From Sulfitobacter albidus (lineage in GTDB: Bacteria; Pseudomonadota; Alphaproteobacteria; Rhodobacterales; Rhodobacteraceae), in the NCBI RefSeq assembly GCF_018200035.1, contig NZ_CP073581.1, forward strand, positions 2,662,501 through 2,726,500: DNA of 64,000 nucleotides. Direction: 5' to 3'. How positions within the stretch are numbered: position 1 is the first letter of the stretch; every line of letters starts with the position of its first letter. This document shows positions 1-9,665 of the stretch, piece by piece. The position numbers were made by a program, and so were the translations under genes. The notes beneath the pieces were generated by a model that was not told the origin of the DNA, made no database searches, and saw only the letters and a list, made by a program, of their open reading frames with translations.

Positions 1-510
1 TTCGGTCTCGTCATAGCGGCCACGGACCACAAGGCTCAGCGCACAGAGCGTCACCACGCAGGACATGAGCGCAAACCACACCCAGCCCGCGAACCACGGC
101 GCGTGCACCCAGACCAGCGGCGTCTCAAGCGGGGTGTTGGCCGTCGATCCATTCTTGATCGAGCGTTCCAGCACCGGCCATGCCTTGATCGCGATGGTCA
201 CGATCACCCCCGACATCACAATCATCGAAAAGACATCAAACAACGCGCGGCCAAAGCTCTGTACCCGGCTGCGCAGCAGATCAATGCGGACATGGCCCAA
301 TTCCAACAGGGTAAAGGCCATGCCCCATGCGGTTGCCAAAGCCATGGCATAGCCCGCGATTTCTTCGGTCCCGCCGAGGGATGTGCCAAAGCGGCGCATG
401 AGAATATCCGTCAGCACAAAGGCCGCACAGATCAGCAACCCCGCGCCGACCAGCAGGGCAACGCCCCGGTTCAGACGGCGCAAGGCCTCGATTATTCTCA
501 ACTCCAACAT
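1..510 (-). CDS. TRAP transporter small permease, DctQ family (3' part cut by window edge)
   Basis: The reading frame opens with ATG at 510 (MLELRIIEALRRLN) and stays open to base 1, so about 170 residues of the N-terminal part are visible. Hydrophobic stretches near residues 15-35, 50-65, 90-110 and 135-160 fit the four-helix small membrane subunit of a TRAP transporter. It lies just downstream of the DctP solute-binding gene on the same strand, which is the usual order. The large permease DctM should follow outside the window. Substrate cannot be read from this subunit. The family assignment rests on topology and context. Confidence 0.85.
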   Translation of the reverse strand, partial: MLELRIIEALRRLNRGVALLVGAGLLICAAFVLTDILMRRFGTSLGGTEEIAGYAMALATAWGMAFTLLELGHVRIDLLRSRVQSFGRALFDVFSMIVMSGVIVTIAIKAWPVLERSIKNGSTANTPLETPLVWVHAPWFAGWVWFALMSCVVTLCALSLVVRGRYDETE

Positions 511-533
511 CGGCTCATCCCCCGGTCAGTTGC

Positions 534-1565
534 TTATTCGATCGTCACGCCGACGGTCTTGCCCACGCTGTCGTTCCAGCGCGCGGCCCAGTCGTCGCCC
601 GCACGCTCCGCCCATTCGGGCAACACGTCGCTGACGAGGATCTCGCGCGCCTTGGCGAAATCTTCATCGCTGACCTCGACCAATGTCATGCCGCGCGCGT
701 CACCGGCGGTGCACTCGCCATTGCCCGTGAGGCAGGCGATATCATTGACAAGTGCGTCCTGCGCGCTCGCCCATGCCGCGTCCTCGAATTCGGATTTCAG
801 CTGGCCCGCGATCAGCTCTTGCGTGGCCGCGTCCAGACCGTTCCAGCGGTCCATGTTCATCGCGGTGACGACGCTGTCCCAGCCGCCCAGCGGGATCGGC
901 ATCAGATGGGTGGAGACTTCCCACCAGCCCGCCGAATAGCCCGAACCGGCACCGGTCACGGCGCAGTCAACAACGCCTTTCTGTAGCGCGCCGGGGACTT
1001 CGGAGAACGACACGTTCACGCCCTCCGCGCCCAGCGCCTCAAGCAGCTTGGCCGTCATGCGGCCCGAGGCGCGGATTTTCAGACCCTCAAGGTCGGCCAG
1101 CGTCGCCACCTCTTCGTTGCAGAACACGACCTGCGGCGGGTAGGGCGCAATCGCCAGCACTTTGGCGTTGAAACGATCGGCGTAGATGTCATCGACCATG
1201 GGCCGCGCCGCATCGACCATCGCGCGCGCCTCATCCGCGGTCAGCGCGACCAGCGGCACGTCGAGGCCTTCCAGCTCGGGCGCGTCGGCAACGGCGTAAT
1301 CGGCCACGGTCATCGCCACGTCATAGACGCCCTGCCCCAGCAGCGGGTAAATATCGCCCAGCCCAAGGCTCATCTGGTTGTGCGTCGTCAGCTCCACCTC
1401 GATCTTGCCGTCGGACGCGGCGGGCAGCGTCTCGCTCCAGAAGGGAGCCTCATACTGCATGTGCAGCGGCAGGCCGGACCAGCTGCCGACAACCGACAGC
1501 GTCTCGGCGCTCAGCGGGGTGGCCAGCGCGGTGGTGGCGGCAAGCAGGGAAAGTGTCTTTTTCAT
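534..1565 (-). CDS. TRAP transporter solute-binding protein, DctP family
   Basis: A 343-residue periplasmic binding protein. The chosen start (ATG at 1565, MKKTLSLLAATTALA) begins a clear signal peptide cleaved near SAETLS and is preceded by an AAGGAGAAG ribosome binding site. A longer in-frame start upstream would place non-signal sequence before the signal peptide, so it was rejected. The segment KIRASGRMTAKLLEALGA near the middle resembles the region carrying the conserved substrate-contacting Arg of DctP proteins. The gene precedes dctQ and follows the DUF1445 gene, so all are probably co-transcribed. The ligand is inferred to be a small organic acid because of the neighbouring malonyl-CoA synthetase and glycerate kinase; that is context, not proof. 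Confidence 0.9.
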   Translation of the reverse strand: MKKTLSLLAATTALATPLSAETLSVVGSWSGLPLHMQYEAPFWSETLPAASDGKIEVELTTHNQMSLGLGDIYPLLGQGVYDVAMTVADYAVADAPELEGLDVPLVALTADEARAMVDAARPMVDDIYADRFNAKVLAIAPYPPQVVFCNEEVATLADLEGLKIRASGRMTAKLLEALGAEGVNVSFSEVPGALQKGVVDCAVTGAGSGYSAGWWEVSTHLMPIPLGGWDSVVTAMNMDRWNGLDAATQELIAGQLKSEFEDAAWASAQDALVNDIACLTGNGECTAGDARGMTLVEVSDEDFAKAREILVSDVLPEWAERAGDDWAARWNDSVGKTVGVTIE

Positions 1566-1591
1566 TTGGGTCTTCTCCTTGTTGGTGGGTT

Positions 1592-2413
1592 TTATGGTTT
1601 GTAAATCGTCGTTTCGGCATCCTCGGCCACATCTGCGATCAGCATGTGGCCGGGCGAATGGGTAATGACAAAGGGCAGCTTGGCCGCCAGCAACACGTTC
1701 TGCGGCGTCACCCCGCACGCCCAGTAAAGCGGCACCTCACCGTCGCGCACCTCGACCGGTTCACCCCATTCGGGCGCGTCCAGATCGCGGATGCCGACAG
1801 TGGCGGGATCGCCCTGCCCGATGGGCGCGCCATGCGCCTGCGGGTATTTCGCGCTGATCGCGTAGGCGTCGCGCACCCGGTCCTCGGCGACGGGGCGCAT
1901 GGTGATGACCATCTCGCCCCCGAACGGCCCCGCCGGGTTCAGCGCGATGTTTGAGCGGTACATCGGCACATTGCGCCCGGCTTCCAGGTGACGCACGGGA
2001 ATGCCGCTGCGCACCAGCGCGTTCTCGAAGGTGAACGAACAGCCCAGCGCGACCGTAACCAGATCATCGGCCCAAAGATCGCTGATATCGGTCACCTCAT
2101 CGGCAAGCTGGCCGTCGCGAAACACGCGGTAGCGCGGCACATCGGTGCGGATGTCGATATCGTCGCCCAGTGTTGGCAGCATCGCGTCGCCGGTGTCAGA
2201 AACCCCCACTACCGGGCAAGGTTTGGGATTGCGCTGGCAAAACCGCAGGAAGTCGAGCGCATAGCGCTCCGGCAGGATCGCAAGATTGCATTGCAGCTTG
2301 CCCGGCGCCAGCCCTGCCGTGTGGCCCGCGTAAGCGCCCGCACGGATTGCCGCCCGCACATCACGCGCGGATTGCTTTTTCAGATCGGCATAAAGCGCAG
2401 GTTGAACAGACAT
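1592..2413 (-). CDS. DUF1445 family protein (putative hydro-lyase / D-glutamate cyclase-like)
   Basis: A 273-residue cytoplasmic protein starting at MSVQPALYADL (ATG at 2413, GGGAG upstream). Family-typical stretches are visible, such as NLAILPERYALDFLRFC, the G-C-S-F-T-F-E segment, MYRSN and the C-terminal ACGVTPQNVLLAAKLPF. The family is annotated as putative hydro-lyase, and some members cyclise D-glutamate. Its place between a LysR gene and a TRAP binding protein suggests it acts on the imported acid. A 92-bp AT-rich gap separates it from the upstream LysR gene, so it may begin its own transcription unit with dctPQ. The exact reaction is not determinable here. Confidence 0.85.
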   Translation of the reverse strand: MSVQPALYADLKKQSARDVRAAIRAGAYAGHTAGLAPGKLQCNLAILPERYALDFLRFCQRNPKPCPVVGVSDTGDAMLPTLGDDIDIRTDVPRYRVFRDGQLADEVTDISDLWADDLVTVALGCSFTFENALVRSGIPVRHLEAGRNVPMYRSNIALNPAGPFGGEMVITMRPVAEDRVRDAYAISAKYPQAHGAPIGQGDPATVGIRDLDAPEWGEPVEVRDGEVPLYWACGVTPQNVLLAAKLPFVITHSPGHMLIADVAEDAETTIYKP

Positions 2414-2505
2414 GCGACCACTCCCGTTTAGTCGCCCCAGCGTCACATATTCGCTCAAATCAAATCAAATTATCATTTCTAATCAGTGTCTATAAATCTA
2501 AACTA

Positions 2506-3384
2506 TCACCTTGGGTGCGAGTGATCCCACTTCAGCGCCGTCTGCTCGGCCACTTGCGCACTGCTCTCCACCAGAAAACTGCGCGGCTCTGACAGGTAGG
2601 ATGCCGTGAATGCCAGCGGCGCGGGGCGGAATCCGGGATCGAATTCAACGATCTGCCCGGCCTGAAGGTAGGGCTCCGCCAACGCACGCGGATAGGGCCC
2701 CACGGCGATCCCCGCCGCGATCATGCGCAGGCTCGCCGATAATGAAGCCGAGGCAAACACCCGCAGCTGCGGCCCCACCCGGCGCGTCAGTTCCGACATC
2801 AGCTCGCGGTAGGGGCGGGTCTGCGAGGAATACGAGATCACCGGGATCTCTCCCAGATCGGTCTGCGGGTTGTCGGCAGAGCGATACCAATGCAGATCGA
2901 ACGACGGCAGCGCCACGTTCTGCACCGAAAACTCCGACACCGGCCCCATCAGAAACACCAGATCCAGCCGCCGCTCCAACAGGGCCGCACGCAGGTTGAG
3001 CGAGATATCCACCGTCAGATCCACATTCACCCGCGGATAGGCCTGCGAAAACGCCTTGAGGAAGTCCGGCAGCCAGGCCTGCGCGATTGTCTCCGACGCG
3101 CCCACACGAAACAGGCCTTCGGCCTCCGCCGGATTGGCAACGCGCTGCTTGATCTCCTCCTCGACGAACAGCATCTGCTCGGCGTAGGTCAGCAGCAATG
3201 TGCCGTGCCGCGTCAGCACCAGATCCCCCGGTCCGCGCTCGATCAGCGGCACGCGCAGCTCGTCCTCCAGCGTGGCGATGCGGGTCGAGACGGCGGGTTG
3301 CGACAGGTTCAGCCGCTCGGCGGCACGTCGAAATCCACCCAGCCGCGCGACCCACAGGAAGGTGCGGATCTGGTCAAAGGTCAC
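2506..3384 (-). CDS. LysR-family transcriptional regulator
   Basis: A 292-residue regulator with an N-terminal winged helix-turn-helix (residues 1-60, including [23 protein letters not shown]) and a C-terminal periplasmic-binding-protein-like effector domain. Its start codon overlaps the stop of the glycerate kinase gene by four bases (ATGA), so the two are translationally coupled. It sits inside the operon rather than divergent from it, unlike the classical LysR layout. The AT-rich 92 bp downstream, in front of the DUF1445 and TRAP genes, is the natural place for its operator. The effector is unknown; an organic acid from this pathway is likely. Confidence 0.93.
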   Translation of the reverse strand: MTFDQIRTFLWVARLGGFRRAAERLNLSQPAVSTRIATLEDELRVPLIERGPGDLVLTRHGTLLLTYAEQMLFVEEEIKQRVANPAEAEGLFRVGASETIAQAWLPDFLKAFSQAYPRVNVDLTVDISLNLRAALLERRLDLVFLMGPVSEFSVQNVALPSFDLHWYRSADNPQTDLGEIPVISYSSQTRPYRELMSELTRRVGPQLRVFASASLSASLRMIAAGIAVGPYPRALAEPYLQAGQIVEFDPGFRPAPLAFTASYLSEPRSFLVESSAQVAEQTALKWDHSHPR

Positions 3385-4634
3385 GGCAGATCGCCGATGA
3401 GGATCGCGCGAAAATCATTCACGTTGGTGCCCGTGGGGCCCGGCACGAACAGCGCCCCGCCCGCGTCGAACGCCCCCCAGGCATCGTTTCGCGCCAGTGC
3501 CGTGGCCGGATCCACCCCGCCCGCGCGGATCATTGCCGCCGTATCGCCATCCGCGAACGCGCCCGCGTTATCCTCGGAGCCGTCGATGCCGTCGGTATCG
3601 GCGGCCAGCGCGCTGATGCCCGCCACCCCCTCGATCGCCAGCGCAAAGGCCAGAAGGAACGCCGTGTTCCGCCCCCCGCGCCCGTCCTTGTGGCGCAGGG
3701 TCACGGTCGTCTCGCCCCCCGACAGGATCACCACCGGCGCCGCGAACGGACGCCCCCGCGCGGCGACCTCGCGGGCGATGGCGGCGTGCATCTGGCCGAT
3801 GTCCTGCGCCTCCCCCTCGATCGCGTCGGACAGGATCACCGCCACGATGCCCCGCGCCTGAGCCGCCTCCGCCGCCGCTTCCAGCGACAGGCGGGCCGAG
3901 GCGATCACGCGCACCTCGTTGCGGGCAAAGCACGGATCCTCGGGCGCGGGTGCGTCCTGCATCCGCGCCAGCACACGCTCTGGCACGTCAATCCCGCGCG
4001 CCGCGATCATGCCGCGCGCGTCGTCCAGCGACACCGCGTCCGGCACCGTGGGGCCAGAGGCGACCTGCGCCGGATCGTCCCCCGGCACGTCCGAGACCAC
4101 AAGGCTCACCACCCGCGCAGGGTGCGCGGCAGCGGCCAGACGCCCGCCCTTGATCCCGCTGGCGTGTTTGCGGATCGCGTTCATCACGCCAATCGGCGCG
4201 CCAGAAGCCAGCAAAGCCTCGTTCAGCGCAACCTCATCCTCCAGCGTCAGCCCGTCGGGCGGGCAGGGCAGCAAAGCCGAGCCGCCCCCGCAGACAAGTG
4301 CGACCACCAGATCATCGGGCGTGAGGTCAGCGACCGCCTCGAACAGCGCCTGCGTGGCGGCCATCCCGGCGGCGTCGGGCACCGGATGCGCGGCCTCCAT
4401 CACGCGGATGGACTGTGTCGCACAGGCGTAGCCGTAGCGCGTGACGACCACCCCCTCCACCGGCCCCTCCCACAGATCCTCGAACGCGGCGGCCAGCTGT
4501 GCGGCCCCCTTGCCTGCGCCCACCACCACGGTGCGCCCGCGCGGGCGCTCGGGCAGGTTGGGCGCCAGCGCCGCGCGTGCGTCGGCGGCGGTGACGGCGG
4601 CGTCGAACAGCGCGGTCAGGAACGCCCGGCTCAT
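3381..4634 (-). CDS. Glycerate 2-kinase (DUF4147/MOFRL family)
   Basis: A 417-residue protein of the GckA/TtuD family, which phosphorylates D-glycerate to 2-phosphoglycerate. Older annotations call it hydroxypyruvate reductase. Visible features are the glycine-rich [17 protein letters not shown] near residue 40, the [14 protein letters not shown] loop, the [14 protein letters not shown] segment, [17 protein letters not shown], and a C-terminal MOFRL domain with [10 protein letters not shown] and [16 protein letters not shown]. It overlaps malonyl-CoA synthetase upstream and LysR downstream by four bases each, giving a tight matB-kinase-lysR unit. The length is normal for the family. Confidence 0.92.
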   Translation of the reverse strand: MSRAFLTALFDAAVTAADARAALAPNLPERPRGRTVVVGAGKGAAQLAAAFEDLWEGPVEGVVVTRYGYACATQSIRVMEAAHPVPDAAGMAATQALFEAVADLTPDDLVVALVCGGGSALLPCPPDGLTLEDEVALNEALLASGAPIGVMNAIRKHASGIKGGRLAAAAHPARVVSLVVSDVPGDDPAQVASGPTVPDAVSLDDARGMIAARGIDVPERVLARMQDAPAPEDPCFARNEVRVIASARLSLEAAAEAAQARGIVAVILSDAIEGEAQDIGQMHAAIAREVAARGRPFAAPVVILSGGETTVTLRHKDGRGGRNTAFLLAFALAIEGVAGISALAADTDGIDGSEDNAGAFADGDTAAMIRAGGVDPATALARNDAWGAFDAGGALFVPGPTGTNVNDFRAILIGDLP

Positions 4635-6103
4635 GCGCCGTACTCCGCGCGCAGCGCGACCTTTTGCACCTTGCCCATGGTGTTGCGCGGCAGCGCGTCC
4701 ACCACAACATAACGGCGCGGCTGTTTGAACCGGGCCAGCGCCCCCTCGACCGCCCCGCGCAGCGCCGCCATATCCAGATCTCCCGACGCCACCAGCACCG
4801 CCAGCGGCACCTCGCCCAGATCGGCGTCAGGCACCCCGATCACCGCCGATTCCAGCACGCCGGGCTGTGCGTCCAGTACCGTCTCGATCTCCTTGGGATA
4901 GATGTTGTACCCGCCCGAGATGATCAGGTCCTTGCCCCGCCCCACGATGGTGACATAGCCCTCATCATCCTGCGCGCCCAGATCGCCGGTGATGAAAAAA
5001 CCGTTCTGCCGCAGCTCTTCGGCGGTCTTTTCCGGCATGTTCCAGTAGCCCTGAAAGACGTTCGGGCCGCGCACCTCGACGGTCCCGGTCTCCCCGCGCG
5101 AAAGCTCGGTGCCCGCCGCATCGCACACGCGCAGTTCCACATCCGGCAGGGGCAGCCCCACGGTGCCCGCACGCCGGTCGCCGTCGTAGGGGTTGGAAGT
5201 GTTCATGTTCGTCTCCGTCATGCCATAGCGTTCGAGGATCCGGTGGCCCGTGCGCGCCTCGAACGCGCGGTGGGTCTCGGCCAGCAACGGCGCCGAGCCG
5301 GAGATGAAAAGCCGCATGTTCGCCACCCGCTCCCGGTCAAGGCGCGCGTCGTCCAGCAGCCGCGTGTAGAACGTCGGCACCCCCATCAGCGCGGTGGCGC
5401 GCGGCATCCAGTCGATCAGCTGATCCACGTCGAGCCGCGGCATAAAAACCATCGGCCCGCCCGCGATCAGCATCACGTTTGTCGCCACAAAGAGCCCGTG
5501 CGTGTGGAAAATCGGCAGCGCGTGCAGCAGTGTATCGTCGGCCGTGAACTGCCACAGATCGGTGAGCGTCTGCGCATTGGAAATAAGGTTCCGCTGGCTC
5601 AACATCGCACCTTTCGAACGCCCCGTCGTGCCGGAGGTATAAAGGAAGGCCGCCAGATCATCGGCGTCCCGTGCCACGGTCTCGAACACCTTGGGCGCCG
5701 CATCCGCCGCGTCTGCCAGCGTGCCGCCCCGCGCGCTCAACGTCTCGATCCGCGTGATGTCCGGCAAATCGTCCCGGCCCGGATCGCCCACCAGCAACGC
5801 GGCCCCACTGTCCTCGACAAAATAGCGCAGCTCCGCCCCCGTGTAGGCGGTGTTGAGCGGCAGGAAAATCGCGCCCATCTGTGCGCAAGCCGCATAAAGC
5901 GCCAGCATGTCGGGGCATTTTTCCACCTGCACCGCCACCCGGTCGCCCGTTTGCACGCCAAACCCCACCAGCGCGTGCGCCAACTGCGCGGCCCTCGCCA
6001 CAAACGCCGCGTGGGTGATCGTGCCGCCCTCGGGCAGCAGCAGGAACGGCGTATCCCGTCCGGCATGGAGCGCAAACATCGTGTCGTAAAGCGGGTTGTT
6101 CAT
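4631..6103 (-). CDS. matB: Malonyl-CoA synthetase (malonate-CoA ligase)
   Basis: A 490-residue acyl-adenylating enzyme that activates malonate or a similar dicarboxylate with ATP and CoA. Motifs in order are the AMP-binding P-loop [15 protein letters not shown] (about residue 170), the [15 protein letters not shown] motif (about residue 290), and the C-terminal acyl-CoA ligase domain with [16 protein letters not shown] and [11 protein letters not shown], which carries the catalytic Lys. The MTETNM signature and size match MatB rather than longer-chain ligases. It is the first gene of the minus-strand operon that continues into glycerate kinase, LysR and, after a short gap, the TRAP transporter. 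A malonyl-CoA decarboxylase is not in the window and may lie beyond the left edge. Confidence 0.88.
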   Translation of the reverse strand: MNNPLYDTMFALHAGRDTPFLLLPEGGTITHAAFVARAAQLAHALVGFGVQTGDRVAVQVEKCPDMLALYAACAQMGAIFLPLNTAYTGAELRYFVEDSGAALLVGDPGRDDLPDITRIETLSARGGTLADAADAAPKVFETVARDADDLAAFLYTSGTTGRSKGAMLSQRNLISNAQTLTDLWQFTADDTLLHALPIFHTHGLFVATNVMLIAGGPMVFMPRLDVDQLIDWMPRATALMGVPTFYTRLLDDARLDRERVANMRLFISGSAPLLAETHRAFEARTGHRILERYGMTETNMNTSNPYDGDRRAGTVGLPLPDVELRVCDAAGTELSRGETGTVEVRGPNVFQGYWNMPEKTAEELRQNGFFITGDLGAQDDEGYVTIVGRGKDLIISGGYNIYPKEIETVLDAQPGVLESAVIGVPDADLGEVPLAVLVASGDLDMAALRGAVEGALARFKQPRRYVVVDALPRNTMGKVQKVALRAEYGA

Positions 6104-6143
6104 GGCGGGGCCTCCTTCAGAGGTACCCTACCCCAGCCCCGCC

Positions 6144-9100
6144 TCAGTGAAAATCACGAGATTTCGGGATCACCCGCACGTCGCGCGGATGCGCGCGCAC
6201 CGGGGCCACCTGCCCCGGGATCGGATGATTGGGATGATCGCCGCGCGCGTCCGTGCCCGGCAAGCGCTCGTGCGCAAGGGTATCAAGCCGCTCGGTCCGG
6301 TCCTCCAGATGGTCGGCCACCACATGGATCACGCGCCCGTCGGTCTGCACCCGCCCGTGCACCACCAACAGCCGCGCCTGCATGATCGTGGCGCGCCACG
6401 CCTCGAACAGCTTGGGCCAGATCACCAGATTGGCCACACCCGCCTCATCCTCCAGCGTGATGAAACACACCCCCTTGGCGCTGCCCGGTTTCTGGCGCAC
6501 CAGCACCAGCCCGGCCAGTTTCACCCGCGCCCCATGCGCCATGTAGATCAGATCGTGACTGCTGCCGTAGCCCTGCTTGCGCAAGGAACTGCGGAAAAAG
6601 CTCATCGGATGCGCCTTCAGGCTCAACCGCAGGGTCTGGTAATCAGCCACCACATGCTCCGCCTGCGGCATGGCGGGCAGGGCGACGGCGGGCTCGTCCC
6701 CCTCCGCCGCCGCCTCCGCGTGATCAAACAGCGCAAGGGCCGGCGCATCGCGCAGCCCCTCGGCCTGCCACAGCGCCTGCCGCCGGTCGATGCCCACCGA
6801 CCGGAACGCATCCGCCGCCGCCAGCTTACCGATCTGCCCGCGATCCAGCCGCGCGCGTTTCTTCAGATCGCCCACATCGGCGAACGGCTCCGCCCGCGCG
6901 GCCATGATCCGCAGGGCCGCGTCCTGCCGCATCCCGTCGATCTGCCGCAGCCCCAGCCGCAGGGCAAAGCCGCCCGCACAAGGCTCCAGCGTGCAATCCC
7001 AGTCGGAGTAATTCACATCCACGCCGCGCACCTCCACCTCATGCTCGCGCGCGTCCCGCACGATCTGCGCGGGCGCGTAGAACCCCATCGGCTGGCTGTT
7101 GAGCAGCGCGCAGGCAAAGACCGCCGGGTAGTGACACTTCATCCAGCTCGACACATAGACCAGCTTGGCAAAGCTCGCGGCATGGCTCTCGGGAAATCCG
7201 TACTCCCCGAACCCCTTGATCTGGTCAAAACAGCGCTGCGCAAAATCCTTGTCATAGCCCCGGTCGGTCATCCGCCCGACCATCTTTTGCTGCAAAAGCT
7301 CGATCGTCCCGCGCGAGCGGAACGTCGCCATCGCCTTGCGCAGCTCATTGGCTTCCTTGGGGCTGAACCGCGCGGCATCAATGGCGATCTTCATCGCCTG
7401 TTCCTGAAAAATCGGCACCCCCAGCGTGCGGCCAAGGATCTTCAAAAGCTCATCCTGCGGATGCTCCGGCCCCGGCGCAGGATAGCTCACCCCCTCGATC
7501 CCCTGACGGCGGCGCAGATAGGGATGCACCATGTCGCCCTGAATAGGGCCGGGCCGCACGATCGCCACCTCGATCACCAGATCGTAGAACCGGCGCGGGC
7601 GCAGTTTTGGCAGCATCGCCATCTGTGCGCGGCTTTCCACCTGGAACACGCCCAGGCTGTCGCCTGCGCACAGCATGTCATAGGTCTCGGGATCGTCGGG
7701 CGGGATGCTCGCCAGCTGGTGGTCGATCCCGTAATGCGCGCGCATCAGATCGAACCCCTTGGCGATGCAGGTCAGCATCCCCAGCGCCAGAATATCCACC
7801 TTGAAGATCCCCAGCGCGTCGATGTCATCCTTGTCCCACTCGATGAAAGACCGCTCCGGCATGGCGCCATTGCCGATGGGCACCATCTCGGTCAGCGGAC
7901 GCTCCGTCAGGATGAAACCACCCACATGCTGGGCCAGATGGCGCGGCATCCCGATCATCTGGCGCGCCACGGCGATGACCCGGCGCAGGTACGGGTCGGA
8001 CAGGTCCATGCCCGCGTCGCGTACCCGCTCATCACCCATCTGCGCCTCGAAACTGCCCCAGACGGTCGAGGCGAGCTTGCTCGTCACATCCTCGCTCAGC
8101 CCCATCGCCTTTCCCACCTCACGAATGGCGCTGCGCGGACGGTAGTGGATCACGGTCGCGCACAGCCCGGCGCGCGCACGCCCGTATTTGGCGTACATAT
8201 ACTGGATCACCTCCTCGCGCCGCTCGTGCTCGAAATCCACGTCGATGTCGGGCGGCTCGTCACGCTCCTCGCTCAGGAACCGCTCGAACAACACGTCATG
8301 CTCGGCCGGGTCCACACTGGTCACGCCAAGACAGAAACACACGACCGAATTGGCGGCCGATCCGCGCCCCTGACACAGGATCGGCGGCTGCGCCTCGTGG
8401 CGGGCAAAGCGCACGATGTCGTGGATGGTCAGGAAATACCGCGCGATCTTCTTGCGGCGGATCAGGTCGAACTCCTTTTCGATGATCGCCCGGATCTCCG
8501 GGGCCACGCCGCCCGGATAGCGCCAGGCCGCCCCCTCCCAGGTCAGCCGCTCCAGCTCCTGCATGGCCGTGCGCCCCTCGGGCACGATCTCATGCGGGTA
8601 CTCATAGGCCAGATCATCAAGCGAGAAGGCGATGCTGTCGGCCACCTCGCGCGTGGCGCGGATCGCGTGCGGCCAGGGTGCGAACAGGCGGCACATCTCC
8701 TCGGGCGATTTCAGATACCGCTCGGCATTGGGCTCCAGCAGATAGCCCGCCGCGTCGATGGTGGTGCCATGACGGATACAGGTCATCACATCCTGCAAGG
8801 GCCGCCGACTGGGGTCGTGATACAGCACGTCATTCGTCGCCAGAATTCCCATGCCCTGCGCCCGCGCGATCCGGTCCAACCGGTTGATCCGCGCCACATC
8901 GTCCCCGCGATAGAGGTACGCCGCACCGATATGCCGCATCCCCGGCAAGGCGCGCTTCAGCCGCCCCAGACCCGCCTCGAACACATCCAGATTTTCCGGC
9001 GGCATCGCGATCAGCACCAGCCCACGCGCGTGCTCGGCCAGCATCTCCAGCGTCAGATGGGTCTCCCCCTTCTCCTGCCAGCCGCCGTCGGCATCCACCA

Positions 9101-9458
9101 TCTTGCCCCGCGACAAGAGCGTCGACAGCCGCGCATAGCCCTCGCGATCCCGCGGATAGGCCAGAAACTCGGCCCCGCACAGCAGCTCCAGCCGCGCGCC
9201 GATCAACGGCGTGACACAGGCCGCCGCAGCCGCGGTATGCATCCGCACAACACCCGCCAGCGTGTTGTGATCGGCCACGCCAATCCGGTCATAGCCCAAG
9301 CCATTGGCGACCGCCGCCAGATCGATCGCCTCCGACGACGCGCGCAGAAACGAAAAACACGTAGCCACCCCCAGCTCCACATACGCCGCGGGCGGGTTCC
9401 GGCAAAACGGCTCCGGTGGATCAACCTCCCGGCGTTTGTGTCCTTCCTGTTGTGGCAT
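6144..9458 (-). CDS. dnaE2: Error-prone DNA polymerase III alpha subunit DnaE2 (ImuC)
   Basis: A 1104-residue C-family polymerase that does translesion synthesis with ImuA and ImuB. It shows an N-terminal PHP domain (YVELGVATCFSFLRASS near residue 25, ADHNTLAG), the catalytic region with PDIDVDFEHERR near residue 400, the fingers segment GFGEYGFPESHAASFA, and a C-terminal OB-fold (ARVKLAGLVLVRQKP). The length is typical of DnaE2. It is the last gene of the imuA-imuB-dnaE2 cassette, about 200 bp after the restored imuB stop. That gap holds a copy of the 24-bp repeat and I see no separate LexA box in it. The ribosome binding site at the chosen start (MPQQEGHKRR) is weak, so the true start could be slightly further in. 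Confidence 0.95.
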   Translation of the reverse strand: MPQQEGHKRREVDPPEPFCRNPPAAYVELGVATCFSFLRASSEAIDLAAVANGLGYDRIGVADHNTLAGVVRMHTAAAAACVTPLIGARLELLCGAEFLAYPRDREGYARLSTLLSRGKMVDADGGWQEKGETHLTLEMLAEHARGLVLIAMPPENLDVFEAGLGRLKRALPGMRHIGAAYLYRGDDVARINRLDRIARAQGMGILATNDVLYHDPSRRPLQDVMTCIRHGTTIDAAGYLLEPNAERYLKSPEEMCRLFAPWPHAIRATREVADSIAFSLDDLAYEYPHEIVPEGRTAMQELERLTWEGAAWRYPGGVAPEIRAIIEKEFDLIRRKKIARYFLTIHDIVRFARHEAQPPILCQGRGSAANSVVCFCLGVTSVDPAEHDVLFERFLSEERDEPPDIDVDFEHERREEVIQYMYAKYGRARAGLCATVIHYRPRSAIREVGKAMGLSEDVTSKLASTVWGSFEAQMGDERVRDAGMDLSDPYLRRVIAVARQMIGMPRHLAQHVGGFILTERPLTEMVPIGNGAMPERSFIEWDKDDIDALGIFKVDILALGMLTCIAKGFDLMRAHYGIDHQLASIPPDDPETYDMLCAGDSLGVFQVESRAQMAMLPKLRPRRFYDLVIEVAIVRPGPIQGDMVHPYLRRRQGIEGVSYPAPGPEHPQDELLKILGRTLGVPIFQEQAMKIAIDAARFSPKEANELRKAMATFRSRGTIELLQQKMVGRMTDRGYDKDFAQRCFDQIKGFGEYGFPESHAASFAKLVYVSSWMKCHYPAVFACALLNSQPMGFYAPAQIVRDAREHEVEVRGVDVNYSDWDCTLEPCAGGFALRLGLRQIDGMRQDAALRIMAARAEPFADVGDLKKRARLDRGQIGKLAAADAFRSVGIDRRQALWQAEGLRDAPALALFDHAEAAAEGDEPAVALPAMPQAEHVVADYQTLRLSLKAHPMSFFRSSLRKQGYGSSHDLIYMAHGARVKLAGLVLVRQKPGSAKGVCFITLEDEAGVANLVIWPKLFEAWRATIMQARLLVVHGRVQTDGRVIHVVADHLEDRTERLDTLAHERLPGTDARGDHPNHPIPGQVAPVRAHPRDVRVIPKSRDFH

Positions 9459-9555
9459 AAGGTGGCAGCCCCTGCGCTTGGGTCACAGGGGTGCGTCCCT
9501 GTCCCCCGGACATGCCGCGCCCCGAAAAATCCTCTCGGCACAAAGCGCCCCCGCC

Positions 9556-9579
9556 CCCTGCACCCTTTCAAAAATACCT
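9556..9579 (+). repeat. 24-bp intergenic repeat, copy 1
   Basis: The element starts CCCTGCACCC and ends CAAAAATACCT. It is one of five copies in the window (the others are at 14226, 42325, 50827 and 51430), all reading in this orientation on the plus strand. This copy lies between the restored end of imuB and the start of dnaE2. Function unknown. Confidence 0.85.
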
Positions 9580-9665
9580 GTCAACGCCGCCACGCAAAAC
9601 CCGCGCGCCGTGGAGGACCCCTGCGGTCTGGCGGGGGGGATGTCGGCGCAGCCGCATGTCTCCCG

